A DNA stretch of 42,419 bases from contig NZ_JAIQZN010000043.1 of the NCBI RefSeq assembly GCF_023333585.1, positions 1-42,419 on the forward strand, given 5' to 3'. Below the pieces are notes generated by a model. The model did no database searches and was not told where the DNA came from. It was given only the letters and a program-made list of their open reading frames with translations. Shown piece after piece: positions 1 through 7,487 of this stretch. Source of the DNA: Argonema antarcticum A004/B2. Lineage in GTDB: Bacteria; Cyanobacteriota; Cyanobacteriia; Cyanobacteriales; Aerosakkonemataceae. Each line of letters starts with the position of its first letter. Position 1 is the first letter of the stretch. A program made the translations under genes and the position numbers.

Positions 1-121
1 CCACTCTCCCACTCTCCCACTCTCCCCCTCTCCCACTCTCCCACTCTCCCCCTCTCCCCCTCTCCCACTCTCCCCCTCCCCCCCTCCCCCCCTCCCCCCC
101 TCTCCCCCTCTCCCCCTCTCC
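1..121. repeat. Octanucleotide tandem repeat, 15 copies, cut by window edge
   Basis: Fifteen consecutive 8-base units of the form C(A/C)CTCTCC or CCCTCCCC run from position 2 to 121, so one strand is almost purely pyrimidine. The array probably continues to the left. It is intergenic and ends just before a TTTTGAC repeat upstream of folB. Confidence 0.9.
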
Positions 122-136
122 CTCTAGCCCCTATTT

Positions 137-170
137 TCTTTTGACTTTTGACTTTTGACTTTTGACTTTT
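137..170. repeat. Heptanucleotide repeat TTTTGAC
   Basis: About four and a half copies of the 7-base unit TTTTGAC lie directly upstream of folB. The same unit occurs at 10956-10985 and, inverted, at 10801-10818. This is the STRR (short tandemly repeated repetitive) class known from filamentous cyanobacteria. Confidence 0.85.
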
Positions 171-176
171 CTAATT

Positions 177-539
177 ATGGATTGCATTCACGTTACTGAA
201 ATTCGCTGCTACGGTTACATCGGCTACTTGCCAGAAGAACAGGTGTTGGGACAGTGGTTTGAGGTAGATGTCAGCTTATGGTTGGATTTGTCCGTAGCGG
301 GTAAAAGCGACGCCATAGAAGACACGGTAGATTACCGCACAACAATTGAAACAGTAAAGCACTTGGTGAAGTCATCTAAGTTTGCGTTGGTGGAAACATT
401 GGCTGGTGCGATCGCATCCAGCATCCTAGAAGCAGAGAAAGTAACCCAAGTGCGAGTTAGGGTGACAAAGCCCTCAGCCCCTATTCCCGACTTTGGCGGT
501 AAAATCTGCATCGACATCACCAGATCGAAACAGCAATAA
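177..539 (+). CDS. folB: Dihydroneopterin aldolase
   Basis: Cleaves 7,8-dihydroneopterin to 6-hydroxymethyl-dihydropterin and glycolaldehyde in folate synthesis; cytosolic and usually octameric. The 120 residues are a normal single-domain FolB. Visible family marks are the N-terminal GYIGYLPEEQ and GQWFEVDV, the segment DTVDYRTT, the LVETLAGAIA helix with its conserved Glu, and a Lys in VTKPSAPIPDFGG near residue 98 at the usual catalytic position. An in-frame TTG at 162 lies inside the TTTTGAC repeat, so the ATG at 177 is taken as start. It is followed 21 bases later by the patatin-like gene on the same strand, so the two may be co-transcribed. Confidence 0.93.
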   Translation: MDCIHVTEIRCYGYIGYLPEEQVLGQWFEVDVSLWLDLSVAGKSDAIEDTVDYRTTIETVKHLVKSSKFALVETLAGAIASSILEAEKVTQVRVRVTKPSAPIPDFGGKICIDITRSKQQ

Positions 540-560
540 TTCTATGAAAAGGTAAAAACA

Positions 561-1532
561 ATGGCATTTCGCATATTAAGCTTAGACGGCGGCGGTATTC
601 GGGGCGTCATGGAAGCAGTTATCCTCGCAGAAGTCGAACAACTGATCGATCGGCCCTTAAATCAATACTTTCACCTAATTGCAGGCACATCCACCGGATC
701 GATTTTGGCAGCTGCGATCGCCACAGGACGAAGAAGCCAGGAAATTATCGAACTTTACAGGCAAAAAGGCAAAAACATCTTCCCCTACACCAGTCGCTGG
801 TCACTCCAGCGGCTACCATTGATACTGCAATACGGCCCCTCAGCCCCTAAATTTTCCGACCAAGGACTAATTAACGTTCTCAAAGAGCAATTTGGCAGCA
901 CACAATTATCCGATATTGACACATCGCCACGACTCTTAATTATTGCTTACGACACGATCGATCGAGAAACCATCGTTTTTAAAAGTTGGCAAAGATACAA
1001 ACCTTGGGCAAATTCACCCCTGTGGGAAGTCTGCGTATCTTCCTCATCTGCCCCAACTTATTTTCCAGCACATCTAATGAAAACCCAAGACAAAAACTAT
1101 TCCCTAATTGACGGCGGCGTTGGTGCCAACAACCCTTCATCCTGTGCTATTGCCGAAGCCATCCGACTGGATAATCCAATTCAAGAAATATCCCTCCTCT
1201 CAATTGGAACAGGAAATTCAAGTAACTCAATTCCTTTTGAACAAGTACAAGGTTGGGGAATGGGGCAATGGATATGGGAAGGACGCTTGATTCAAGTATT
1301 GTCTGATGCTTCTGGTGATGTTAACGATTACATTACTCGGCAGGTAATGAGTTCCCCAGAACTTGAAGATCGACCCTCTTCTCGCTATCTGCGGCTGCAA
1401 CCCACAATCAAGAACGAGCTGATCGACGATGCCACAGATAATAATATCAATAGATTAATCGATCTAGCACAGACCTACATACGAGAAAATCAAGAAATAC
1501 TTGCTAACTTTGTCCAAAGTACCAGAGATTAA
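561..1532 (+). CDS. Patatin-like phospholipase
   Basis: A 323-residue lipid acyl hydrolase of the patatin family, which uses a Ser-Asp dyad to cleave acyl chains from membrane lipids. The diagnostic elements are in order: the oxyanion loop DGGGIRG near residues 9-15, the nucleophile elbow GTSTG with Ser44, and the catalytic DGG near residue 184. Length and order match stand-alone bacterial patatins, including those used as CBASS effectors, but no nucleotidyltransferase or other CBASS gene is present in the window, so a defence role is not supported here. No signal peptide is seen. Lies 21 bases after folB. Confidence 0.93.
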   Translation: MAFRILSLDGGGIRGVMEAVILAEVEQLIDRPLNQYFHLIAGTSTGSILAAAIATGRRSQEIIELYRQKGKNIFPYTSRWSLQRLPLILQYGPSAPKFSDQGLINVLKEQFGSTQLSDIDTSPRLLIIAYDTIDRETIVFKSWQRYKPWANSPLWEVCVSSSSAPTYFPAHLMKTQDKNYSLIDGGVGANNPSSCAIAEAIRLDNPIQEISLLSIGTGNSSNSIPFEQVQGWGMGQWIWEGRLIQVLSDASGDVNDYITRQVMSSPELEDRPSSRYLRLQPTIKNELIDDATDNNINRLIDLAQTYIRENQEILANFVQSTRD

Positions 1533-1641
1533 GATGTTAAATTGCATTAACGGTACAGAAAGCACATCCGATCGCAGAACCATTCCGCGTCCTGACAGTT
1601 CCTCCACTATCCTCTCGATCTCATCACCCTAATTTTTGAAT

Positions 1642-2460
1642 ATGTCTAAAATTATATTAATCACAGGCGCAACATCTGGAATCGGCAAAGAAACGGCCAA
1701 AGCTTTAGCTAGAACTGATAGCACTGTAGTTATAGTTGGTCGCCACGAGCAAAAAACTCAAAATGCCACCCACGAAATCAAAGAATTCAGCGGTAATAGC
1801 AATATTGACTATTTTATAACTGATTTATCCTTGATGAGTGAAGTCATAAAATTAGCTCATCAATTTAAAGAAAGGTATTCCAGATTGGATACTTTGATAA
1901 ACAATGCAGGTGTTTTCTTGCCTGAAAAAATCATGACTCAGGAAAACATGGAGACTACTTTTGCAACTAACTATTTATCTCCTTTTCTCTTAACTAATCT
2001 GCTAATAGAACATCTACAATTATCGCCGCAAGGTAGAATCATAAACGTTTCTTCCGGTGCTTATGAAGAGGCAAATTTAGATTTTGAAAATATCCAAGCT
2101 GAAAAAAGCTATGATGGGGGCATGGTATATGCAAACAGCAAGCTGGAAATTATATTATTTACTCTTAAAATGGCAAATATTTTACAAAACACTTCTGTTA
2201 CTGTAAACTCCTTTAATCCAGGCAGAGTAGCTACTGATTTAAATAGATTGGTACAAACACAACCAAATCCTAATGACAAAACTCCAGAAGAAGGTGCCCA
2301 AACGGCAATTTATCTAGCAATTAGTCCAGATGTAAGAAATATTAACGGTAATTATTTTTATCTTAATAAACCGATATTGTTGTCAGAAAAAGCCTTAAAT
2401 CTGGAGTGGCAAGATAAACTCTGGCAAATAAGTAACAGTTTAATTAACAGATTTATATGA
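1642..2460 (+). CDS. SDR-family oxidoreductase
   Basis: A 272-residue short-chain dehydrogenase/reductase with a Rossmann fold. The NAD(P)-binding glycine motif TGATSGIG is at residues 8-15, the structural NNAG near residue 87, the catalytic Ser in INVSSGAY and the YxxxK pair in YANSK near residue 162, so the catalytic set is complete. VGRHE after the second strand suggests an NADP preference as in retinol-dehydrogenase-like SDRs. The substrate cannot be deduced. A TTG two codons upstream (1636) is possible, but the ATG at 1642 is preferred. Codon use is more AT-rich than folB. Confidence 0.9.
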   Translation: MSKIILITGATSGIGKETAKALARTDSTVVIVGRHEQKTQNATHEIKEFSGNSNIDYFITDLSLMSEVIKLAHQFKERYSRLDTLINNAGVFLPEKIMTQENMETTFATNYLSPFLLTNLLIEHLQLSPQGRIINVSSGAYEEANLDFENIQAEKSYDGGMVYANSKLEIILFTLKMANILQNTSVTVNSFNPGRVATDLNRLVQTQPNPNDKTPEEGAQTAIYLAISPDVRNINGNYFYLNKPILLSEKALNLEWQDKLWQISNSLINRFI

Positions 2461-2472
2461 TATTTTTAAGAA

Positions 2473-2536
2473 ATGGGTCAGTATTTAAAAGCACTGGATA
2501 TGTATGAGCAAGAACTCTCGCTGGACTCTTACCATG
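2473..2536 (+). pseudogene. TPR gene remnant in another frame
   Basis: In frame from an ATG at 2473 the sequence reads GQYLKALDMYEQELSLD, a good TPR helix pair; the frame stops at about 2599. It overlaps the first codons of the next TPR gene in a different frame, and its DNA resembles that gene's own repeat (TTAAAAGC-CTGGA near 2946). It looks like a leftover repeat from a frameshifted or recombined TPR gene. Confidence 0.4.
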
Positions 2537-3322
2537 CAATACCGTCTAACATTTATCAACCTTTTTACCGCGACTTTAATCTTGTGCGTCGCTGCTAGCT
2601 TGCTGCCAAATTCCTACTACCAAGTTTTTAATTCAGCACAAGCGCAATTAGCACCGCCAACACCGAATCTAGAAGCAGATCGGTTGTTAGAAATGGGTGT
2701 AACGCAAGCTCAGAATGGACAATTGGATGATGCTGCGGATATGTTTCAGCGAGTATTAGCGCTTAGTAAATACATAGGCGATCGCGAACGTCAAGAGATA
2801 TCCCTGAGTAACCTTGCTGTTGTCTATCGCCAATTAGGTGAGTCCCAGAAAGCGACAGAATTTTATCAACAAGCATTTGCAGTTTTACGTAATCCAGATA
2901 TCTTAATTAAACTCGCCAAAGTTTACCAACAATCGAACAACAGGTTAAAAGCTCTGGAATCTTATCAAAAAGCTCTCGCCATTTACAAACAAAGCGGCAA
3001 TAGCGATCGCGAAACAGATATCCTCATTACCATTGGCGATCTCGATCTAGAATTAGGCTTGAGTTCCCAGGCATTATACGCATACCAACAAGCTTTAGAA
3101 ATTTACAAACGACAGCAAAACTGCCGCAGTGAAGATAAAATCCTGAAGAGAATGGGTCAACTTTACGAAAGGATAGGTCAAAATAATCAAGCACAGCAAT
3201 TAGAGCGCCAAGTAGCTAGACAACAAAGCGATCGCAATCGCCGCTGCATCGATCGAATAGTCCGATTTCCCGTAACCGCAAGTCCGACTATGCTTCGCGA
3301 CAATGACAGCCCTTCATTCTAA
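2504..3322 (+). CDS. Exported tetratricopeptide-repeat protein
   Basis: A 272-residue secreted TPR protein of unknown partner. An N-terminal hydrophobic stretch (LFTATLILCVAASLL) followed by SAQAQL looks like a type I signal peptide cut after AQA. Then come about five TPR units from residue 60 to 245, for example LLEMGVTQAQNGQLDDAADMF and LKALESYQKALAIYKQ, of the kind that forms a superhelical binding scaffold. The ATG at 2504 is given, but the ATG at 2534 is also plausible because the ten codons between lie in DNA that reads as a TPR remnant in another frame. The last 25 residues are not TPR. A terminator-like hairpin follows. Confidence 0.82.
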   Translation: MSKNSRWTLTMQYRLTFINLFTATLILCVAASLLPNSYYQVFNSAQAQLAPPTPNLEADRLLEMGVTQAQNGQLDDAADMFQRVLALSKYIGDRERQEISLSNLAVVYRQLGESQKATEFYQQAFAVLRNPDILIKLAKVYQQSNNRLKALESYQKALAIYKQSGNSDRETDILITIGDLDLELGLSSQALYAYQQALEIYKRQQNCRSEDKILKRMGQLYERIGQNNQAQQLERQVARQQSDRNRRCIDRIVRFPVTASPTMLRDNDSPSF

Positions 3323-3337
3323 TTGTCTTTATTACTT

Positions 3338-3360
3338 AGCCCGCGCAGGCGGGCTTTGTT
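3338..3360 (+). terminator. Hairpin terminator in repeat element
   Basis: A perfect 7-bp stem AGCCCGC/GCGGGCT with loop GCAG is followed by TTGTTTG, 16 bases after the TPR stop. The sequence (CCGCGCAGGCGG ... TTTGTGTAGCCGCG) recurs at 11275-11310, so the terminator is carried by an interspersed repeat. Confidence 0.65.
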
Positions 3361-3450
3361 TGTGTAGCCGCGACTTCAGTCGTCAAGCTTCGTCATCTCT
3401 CGCCAATCAGCTATACTATCAAGCATAGCGTCATAGTTCATATACTTTAA

Positions 3451-5193
3451 ATGAGTCAGTGTCTTAACCCTGATTGCCAATTCTCAAATCCATCTCTTCC
3501 CAAATTTTGTCATCGGTGTGGGAATAAATTACTTTTAGCAGACCATTACCGTGCCATTAGGTATATTGGCGAAGGTGGATTTGGTCGTACTTTTGAGGCG
3601 GTAGACGAACATCGTTTTGATACCCGATGCGTGATTAAGCAGTTTTTGCCCCAACTGCAAGGTAGTGCTGCACTCCAGAAAGCGACGGAATTATTCAAGC
3701 AGGAAGCAATGAGATTGCGAGATTTGGGCAAACATCCTCAAATTCCTGACTTGCTGGCATTTTTTGAACAAGATAATCGGTTTTACCTGGTACAAGAATT
3801 TATTGATGGTCAGGATTTGTTCAAAGAATTACAGCAACGGGGAAAATTTAGCGAACAAGAAGTGAGAAAATTACTAGCTGAATTGCTACCAGTCTTGGAT
3901 TTTATTCACCAGCAAAATGTCATTCATCGCGATATCAAACCAGATAATATTATTATAAGTAATGACGGTTCTCTCGTTCTGATTGATTTTGGCGTTTCCA
4001 AACAATTAAGCGCTACCGTGCTTACCAAAATGGGTACTATTACTGGTACTCCAGGTTATGCAGCACCGGAACAAATGCACGGTCATGTTTCGCCAGCTAG
4101 TGACCTCTATAGTTTAGCTGTAACTTGTATTCGGCTATTAACTGGGTGTTTGCTGGAAGAGAGAAATGGTGATTGGAACGATAAACTTTTCGATCCGATG
4201 CAAATGCAATGGGTATGGCGTCGGCAAAATGTTTCTGTAAGTAATGATTTGGGAAAAGTATTGGATAAAATGCTATTGTTTCCCATAGGAGAGCGATATC
4301 AATCTGCTGCTGAAGTTCTGAAAGCGCTCAATCCGCCGCCAGTTTCACCTCCTCAGCCAAAAATTCAAGTTCCACTTGCTCAAATCTCATTTCCCCAATC
4401 TCCTCAGATTAAATCTCTATCCCAATCTTTTACTGAAGATTTGGGGAATGGTGTCAAACTCGATATGGTTTACATTCCTGCTGGGACATTTACAATGGGT
4501 GCGCCGTCAACTGAAAAAGAAAGTAACGATGATGAAAGACCCCAACATCGTGTTACAATCAAATCATTCCTAATTGGGAAATACCCAGTTACTCAGAGCC
4601 AGTGGAAAGCTGTTGCTAATCTCCGCAAAGTTAACCGCGACCTACAGCCAGACCCATCTAGATTTAAAGGTGCAAATCGACCTGTAGAACAAGTTTCGTG
4701 GTATGATGCAGTAGAGTTCTGCGATCGCCTTTCCCGACACACTGGTAAAACCTACCGCCTACCCAGTGAAGCAGAATGGGAATACGCCTGTCGCGCTGGA
4801 ACCACAACACCATTTTACTTTGGCGAAACAATTACTCCCGAATTAGCTAATTACAATGGTAATTATACTTACGGTTTGGGCGCTAAAGGAAAATATCGTC
4901 AGGAAACCACCCCAGTAGGTAGTTTTCCTTCCAATAAGTTTGGGCTTTACGACCTGCACGGCAATGTGTGGGAATGGTGCGCTGACCATTGGCACTCGAA
5001 TTATCAATCAGCACCTAACGATGGAACTATATGGCTAACTAGCGATGAAAGTTCTAACCGGCTGCTGCGCGGTGGTTCGTGGAACAACGATCCGTGGGTT
5101 TGCCGTTCGGCTTATCGCGACGGGGGCGTTGCGGGCGACAGGAACTGCAGCATCGGTTTTCGGGTTGTTTGTCTTGTTGCGTGGACTTTGTAG
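3451..5193 (+). CDS. Zinc-ribbon Ser/Thr kinase fused to FGE-sulfatase (C-lectin-type) domain; probable DGR target
   Basis: A 580-residue fusion. Residues 4-23 hold a four-Cys zinc ribbon (CLNPDC ... CHRC). A Hanks-type kinase follows: glycine loop GEGGFGRTF near 40, Lys in VIKQF near 62, HRDIKPDN near 158, DFG near 179 and APEQ near 207, all catalytic residues present. After a proline-rich linker, residues 330-578 form a formylglycine-generating-enzyme-like domain (IPAGTFTMGAP, YRLPSEAEWEYACRAG, GNVWEWCADHW, LRGGSWNN, IGFRVV). In cyanobacteria this fold at the end of kinases is a known DGR target type. Here the codons between GSWNN and IGFRVV look adenine-substituted, and a truncated avd follows. 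The mature protein would couple a variable ligand-binding face to a kinase. Confidence 0.92.
   Translation: MSQCLNPDCQFSNPSLPKFCHRCGNKLLLADHYRAIRYIGEGGFGRTFEAVDEHRFDTRCVIKQFLPQLQGSAALQKATELFKQEAMRLRDLGKHPQIPDLLAFFEQDNRFYLVQEFIDGQDLFKELQQRGKFSEQEVRKLLAELLPVLDFIHQQNVIHRDIKPDNIIISNDGSLVLIDFGVSKQLSATVLTKMGTITGTPGYAAPEQMHGHVSPASDLYSLAVTCIRLLTGCLLEERNGDWNDKLFDPMQMQWVWRRQNVSVSNDLGKVLDKMLLFPIGERYQSAAEVLKALNPPPVSPPQPKIQVPLAQISFPQSPQIKSLSQSFTEDLGNGVKLDMVYIPAGTFTMGAPSTEKESNDDERPQHRVTIKSFLIGKYPVTQSQWKAVANLRKVNRDLQPDPSRFKGANRPVEQVSWYDAVEFCDRLSRHTGKTYRLPSEAEWEYACRAGTTTPFYFGETITPELANYNGNYTYGLGAKGKYRQETTPVGSFPSNKFGLYDLHGNVWEWCADHWHSNYQSAPNDGTIWLTSDESSNRLLRGGSWNNDPWVCRSAYRDGGVAGDRNCSIGFRVVCLVAWTL
5059..5193 (+). 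other. Candidate DGR variable region (VR)
   Basis: The last 135 bases of the kinase-FGE gene are GC-rich and encode GSWNN-DPWVCRSAYRDGG-VAGDRNCSIGFRVV. In cyanobacterial DGR targets this segment is copied from an Asn-rich template repeat. Here TAT, GAC, GGG, GGC, GTT, TGC and AGC stand where AAT, AAC or AGG would be expected, so differences are confined to places where a template would have adenine, while CCG, TGC CGT TCG GCT and ATC GGT TTT CGG look constant. The template itself is not in the window. Confidence 0.7.
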
Positions 5194-5259
5194 CCCTTTA
5201 TACTCTTACCCTTTTACCCTCTACCCTTTTTTCTTTACCCTCTCTTTTATTGTAGCCCT

Positions 5260-5287
5260 TCGCCGTAGGCGATCAATTTTTTTTTTT
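5260..5287 (+). terminator. Hairpin with T-run after the kinase-FGE gene
   Basis: Stem TCGCC/GGCGA with loop GTA, then TCAA and a run of eleven T. It lies 67 bases past the stop. DGR targets often carry a short hairpin just after the variable region, so it could have served that role, but a plain rho-independent terminator is the simpler reading. Confidence 0.6.
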
Positions 5288-5291
5288 CAAA

Positions 5292-5489
5292 ATGAGCGAA
5301 TTACCAATTATCCAAAAAACCTACGATTTGATTAAATGGTACGTGCCAATTTTGAACCGCCTGCCCCGCGACCATAAATTTATGCGAGGGGACAGAATCA
5401 TTACGGGACTCTACGATCTGCTGGATGGATTTATTATAGCAAACTATCCCTCAAAAAAGCAAGAGTATTATATAGACTTTGTTTGTTAA
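5292..5489 (+). pseudogene. avd: Truncated DGR accessory protein Avd (four-helix bundle)
   Basis: The 65-residue product begins [17 protein letters not shown] and continues [19 protein letters not shown] then [16 protein letters not shown], which is the first half of the Avd/23S-rRNA-intervening-sequence four-helix bundle family. Intact members are about 115-130 residues and continue with two more helices including a conserved LRYQTRL-type segment. Here homology ends near position 5448 and a stop follows 13 codons later. No frame downstream restores the missing half. Avd binds the DGR reverse transcriptase and is needed for mutagenic homing, so this copy should not function. Position right after the variable region is the normal DGR order. 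Confidence 0.8.
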
Positions 5490-5523
5490 AATTTTGGTAT
5501 TACCCACCCTAAAACTACAGCAA

Positions 5524-5775
5524 ATGTACGAAATTACCTTATCTTTACCAGAAGAAACGGCGTTAGCGCTGAAACTAACTCCCGAACAATTGGGCGATGA
5601 AGTCTGTTTAGCAGCAGCAATCAAACTATATGAATTAGGTAAACTTTCCGCTGGTGCTGCGGCTAATCTTGCTGGTGTACCGCAAGTTGTATTTTTAACC
5701 AAGCTAGCTGATTACGGAGTTGACACATTTCGACTCACAGAAGAGGAATTGAAGGAGGATTTTGCGCGTGCCTAA
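5524..5775 (+). CDS. UPF0175-family antitoxin
   Basis: An 83-residue UPF0175 protein, the usual antitoxin partner of DUF3368 PIN-like toxins. The sequence shows an N-terminal strand (YEITLSLPEE), then the family helices ELGDEVCLAAAIKLYELGKLS and AAANLAGVPQVVFLTKLADYG, which form a helix-turn-helix-like unit. The upstream in-frame TTG at 5479 would add 15 residues overlapping the avd remnant and is rejected. The stop overlaps the toxin start (GTG at 5768), the tight coupling typical of these modules. Confidence 0.82.
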   Translation: MYEITLSLPEETALALKLTPEQLGDEVCLAAAIKLYELGKLSAGAAANLAGVPQVVFLTKLADYGVDTFRLTEEELKEDFARA

Positions 5776-6118
5776 TGTCATTTCTGACACTTCGCCTTGG
5801 ATAACTATTCGCCAACCTTTGTCTGGGGCAATTTTATCCATCGTAACGGAACTGGGAATGGGTGAACGAGAGGCATTAGCACTAACAGTAGAAATACCAG
5901 ATTCTTTAGTTATTTTAGACGATGCTTTAGGCAGAAGATATGCACGCTTGATTGGTGTGCAATTTACAGGTACTTTGGGGCTGTTGTTGAAAGGAAAGCA
6001 AGTAGGATATATGACAACTATTGCGCCTATTCTCGATCAACTGGATGCACTTCGCTTTCGCCTTGACCCTTCTACCCGCGCGGCAGTCCTCAAATTGGCT
6101 GGCGAATTACCTGTATAA
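5768..6118 (+). pseudogene. DUF3368 PIN-like toxin with internal deletion
   Basis: The 116-residue product opens with VISDTSP, the first catalytic-Asp strand of PIN-like DUF3368 toxins, and then jumps directly to WITIRQPLSG, normally found some 40-45 residues later. The rest (GMGEREALALTVEIPDSLVILDDALGRRYARL, FTGTLGLLLKGKQVG) is intact and in frame. The missing part carries the second acidic region and a helix of the fold, so ribonuclease activity is doubtful. Start GTG at 5768 overlaps the antitoxin stop. The frame stays open to TAA at 6118. Confidence 0.75.
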
Positions 6119-6183
6119 TTTAACATGGCGATCGCATTACAAGTTGGTTTCAGTATGACAGTATTTATTAAACTCTCAATTCC

Positions 6184-7041
6184 ATGAGTTACGACAACGC
6201 TTGTAAGTATTTAGCAGAACGTTTCCCCGCTGATTTTACCCGGTGGCTTTTAGGAATAGAAGCGACTAGAATTAGGGTATTGAAAACGGAACTAGATGTA
6301 GAACCAATTCGTGCAGATTCGGTTAGTTTTTTGAGACTTGCCGATCGAATTTTGCATTTAGAATTTGAAACCGATGCTTATTCTAAACCTCCTATTCCTT
6401 TCCGAATGCTGGATTATTCAGTCAGGTTAAAACGGAAATATCGTCGGGATGTAGAACAGTTTGCGATCTTTTTGCAGGAAACGTCAAATGAAATAGTTTT
6501 CACCACAGAGTATCAGGATAGAACTACAACTCACCGCTATAACGTAATTCGTTTGTGGGAACAAGACCCTGCCATCTTTTTGGATAATCCTGGTTTGTTA
6601 CCTTTGGCGGTATTGGCGAGGAGTGATTCTCCCCAAGCTTTGTTAGAACAAGTTGCCGAAAGGGTTGATAGAATAGAAGATACGGAACAACAGCGAGGAA
6701 TTGCTGCTTGTACTGGCATTTTAGCGGGGTTACGCTTTGAGAAAGACTTAATTCGTTCAATTTTGAGGGCTGATATTATGCGAAATTCTGTTATTTACCA
6801 AGACATTCTCCAAGAAGGAAGACAGGAAGGAAGACAGGAAGGAAGACAGGAAGGAAAAAAAGAGGAAGCAATTTTATTTATTACACGCCAATTAACGCGG
6901 CGATTTGATGAAATTGATTCTGCACTTCAAGAACGAATTGGCAGTTTATCTATCGAAGAATTAGAAGATTTAGGAGTGGAACTATTAGATTTTTCCGAAG
7001 TGGCAGATTTAGAGGCGTGGTTGGGATATCCGCGATCGTAA
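6184..7041 (+). CDS. Rpn-family (PD-(D/E)XK) nuclease with DUF4351
   Basis: A 285-residue relative of the recombination-promoting nuclease/putative transposase family, proteins of the PD-(D/E)XK fold very common in cyanobacteria. The N-terminal domain holds the strand HLEFETDA near residue 58, followed by YSVRLKRKYRRDV. After residue 215 a repeat EGRQ occurs three to four times, encoded by a perfect 12-base unit at 6815-6855, as a flexible linker. The C-terminal 60 residues (ILFITRQLTRRFDEI ... LEAWL) are a DUF4351 domain. Its cellular role is unclear; related proteins cut DNA non-specifically. Confidence 0.85.
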   Translation: MSYDNACKYLAERFPADFTRWLLGIEATRIRVLKTELDVEPIRADSVSFLRLADRILHLEFETDAYSKPPIPFRMLDYSVRLKRKYRRDVEQFAIFLQETSNEIVFTTEYQDRTTTHRYNVIRLWEQDPAIFLDNPGLLPLAVLARSDSPQALLEQVAERVDRIEDTEQQRGIAACTGILAGLRFEKDLIRSILRADIMRNSVIYQDILQEGRQEGRQEGRQEGKKEEAILFITRQLTRRFDEIDSALQERIGSLSIEELEDLGVELLDFSEVADLEAWLGYPRS

Positions 7042-7154
7042 ATATTGATTGAAAATGTAAAATCTCATTTGTAAACCAAGTTTTGTACCTGCTTTCCTCA
7101 CCCACCAGGGATTCAAAGATGCTGTTGGCAAAGTCGGTGGTGTCGCCCACACCC

Positions 7155-7176
7155 GCCCTGCACTCAAGTGCAGGGC
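7155..7176. repeat. Palindrome GCCCTGCACT-CA-AGTGCAGGGC
   Basis: A perfect 10-bp inverted repeat with a 2-base centre in the gap after the Rpn gene. A second small palindrome, TCCATTAAAATGGA, follows at 7189-7202. Both belong to the repeat-rich gap at 7042-7487. Confidence 0.75.
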
Positions 7177-7210
7177 TAATAGCGAAAGTCCATTAAAATG
7201 GACTGGAAGA

Positions 7211-7364
7211 TTAGTATTCAGTCCACTTGTAGGGGCGGGTTTAGCAAACATCCTTTGTTTCCTACGGATCGCCTCACAACAAAACCCTTAGTATTCAGTA
7301 CACTTGTAGGGGCGGGTTTAGCAAACATCCTTTGTTTCCTACAGATCGCCTCACAACAAAACCC
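7211..7364. repeat. 77-bp tandem direct duplication
   Basis: Two adjacent 77-base copies (7211-7287 and 7288-7364) start with TTAGTATTCAGT and contain GTAGGGGCGGGTTTAGC. They differ at two places (C/A near 7222 and G/A near 7266). The second copy ends in AAACCCGCCCCTAC, the inverse of the GTAGGGGCGGGTTT inside it, so the region can fold into a hairpin. Confidence 0.85.
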
Positions 7365-7383
7365 GCCCCTACTTAAGCTATTA

Positions 7384-7405
7384 GCCAGCGATTTGAATCG
7401 CTGGC
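7384..7405. repeat. Palindrome GCCAGCGATT-TG-AATCGCTGGC
   Basis: A perfect 10-bp inverted repeat with a 2-base centre between the convergent Rpn and moaE genes. It may act as a terminator for either strand, although no clear T-run follows. The rest of this gap (7042-7487) holds no convincing gene. Confidence 0.7.
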
Positions 7406-7487
7406 GGGCCCCAAGCGAAGTCAGTAGCTTTGTGTAGAATTAAAATCTCGTCAATTTACCAACAACATCTTCAAATCTCTGGCTAGT

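Noticed and set aside
561-1532. Patatin gene as part of a CBASS defence operon
   Set aside because: No cyclic-nucleotide synthase or ancillary gene nearby; neighbours are folB and an SDR gene.
3451-7041. A complete DGR with reverse transcriptase in this window
   Set aside because: I looked for an RT (YxDD-type) and for a second copy of the GGTTCGTGGAACAAC region on both strands and found neither.
7198-7437. A 79-codon frame with an internal repeat of GFSKHPLFPTD type
   Set aside because: It is produced by the 77-bp tandem duplication; no start signals.
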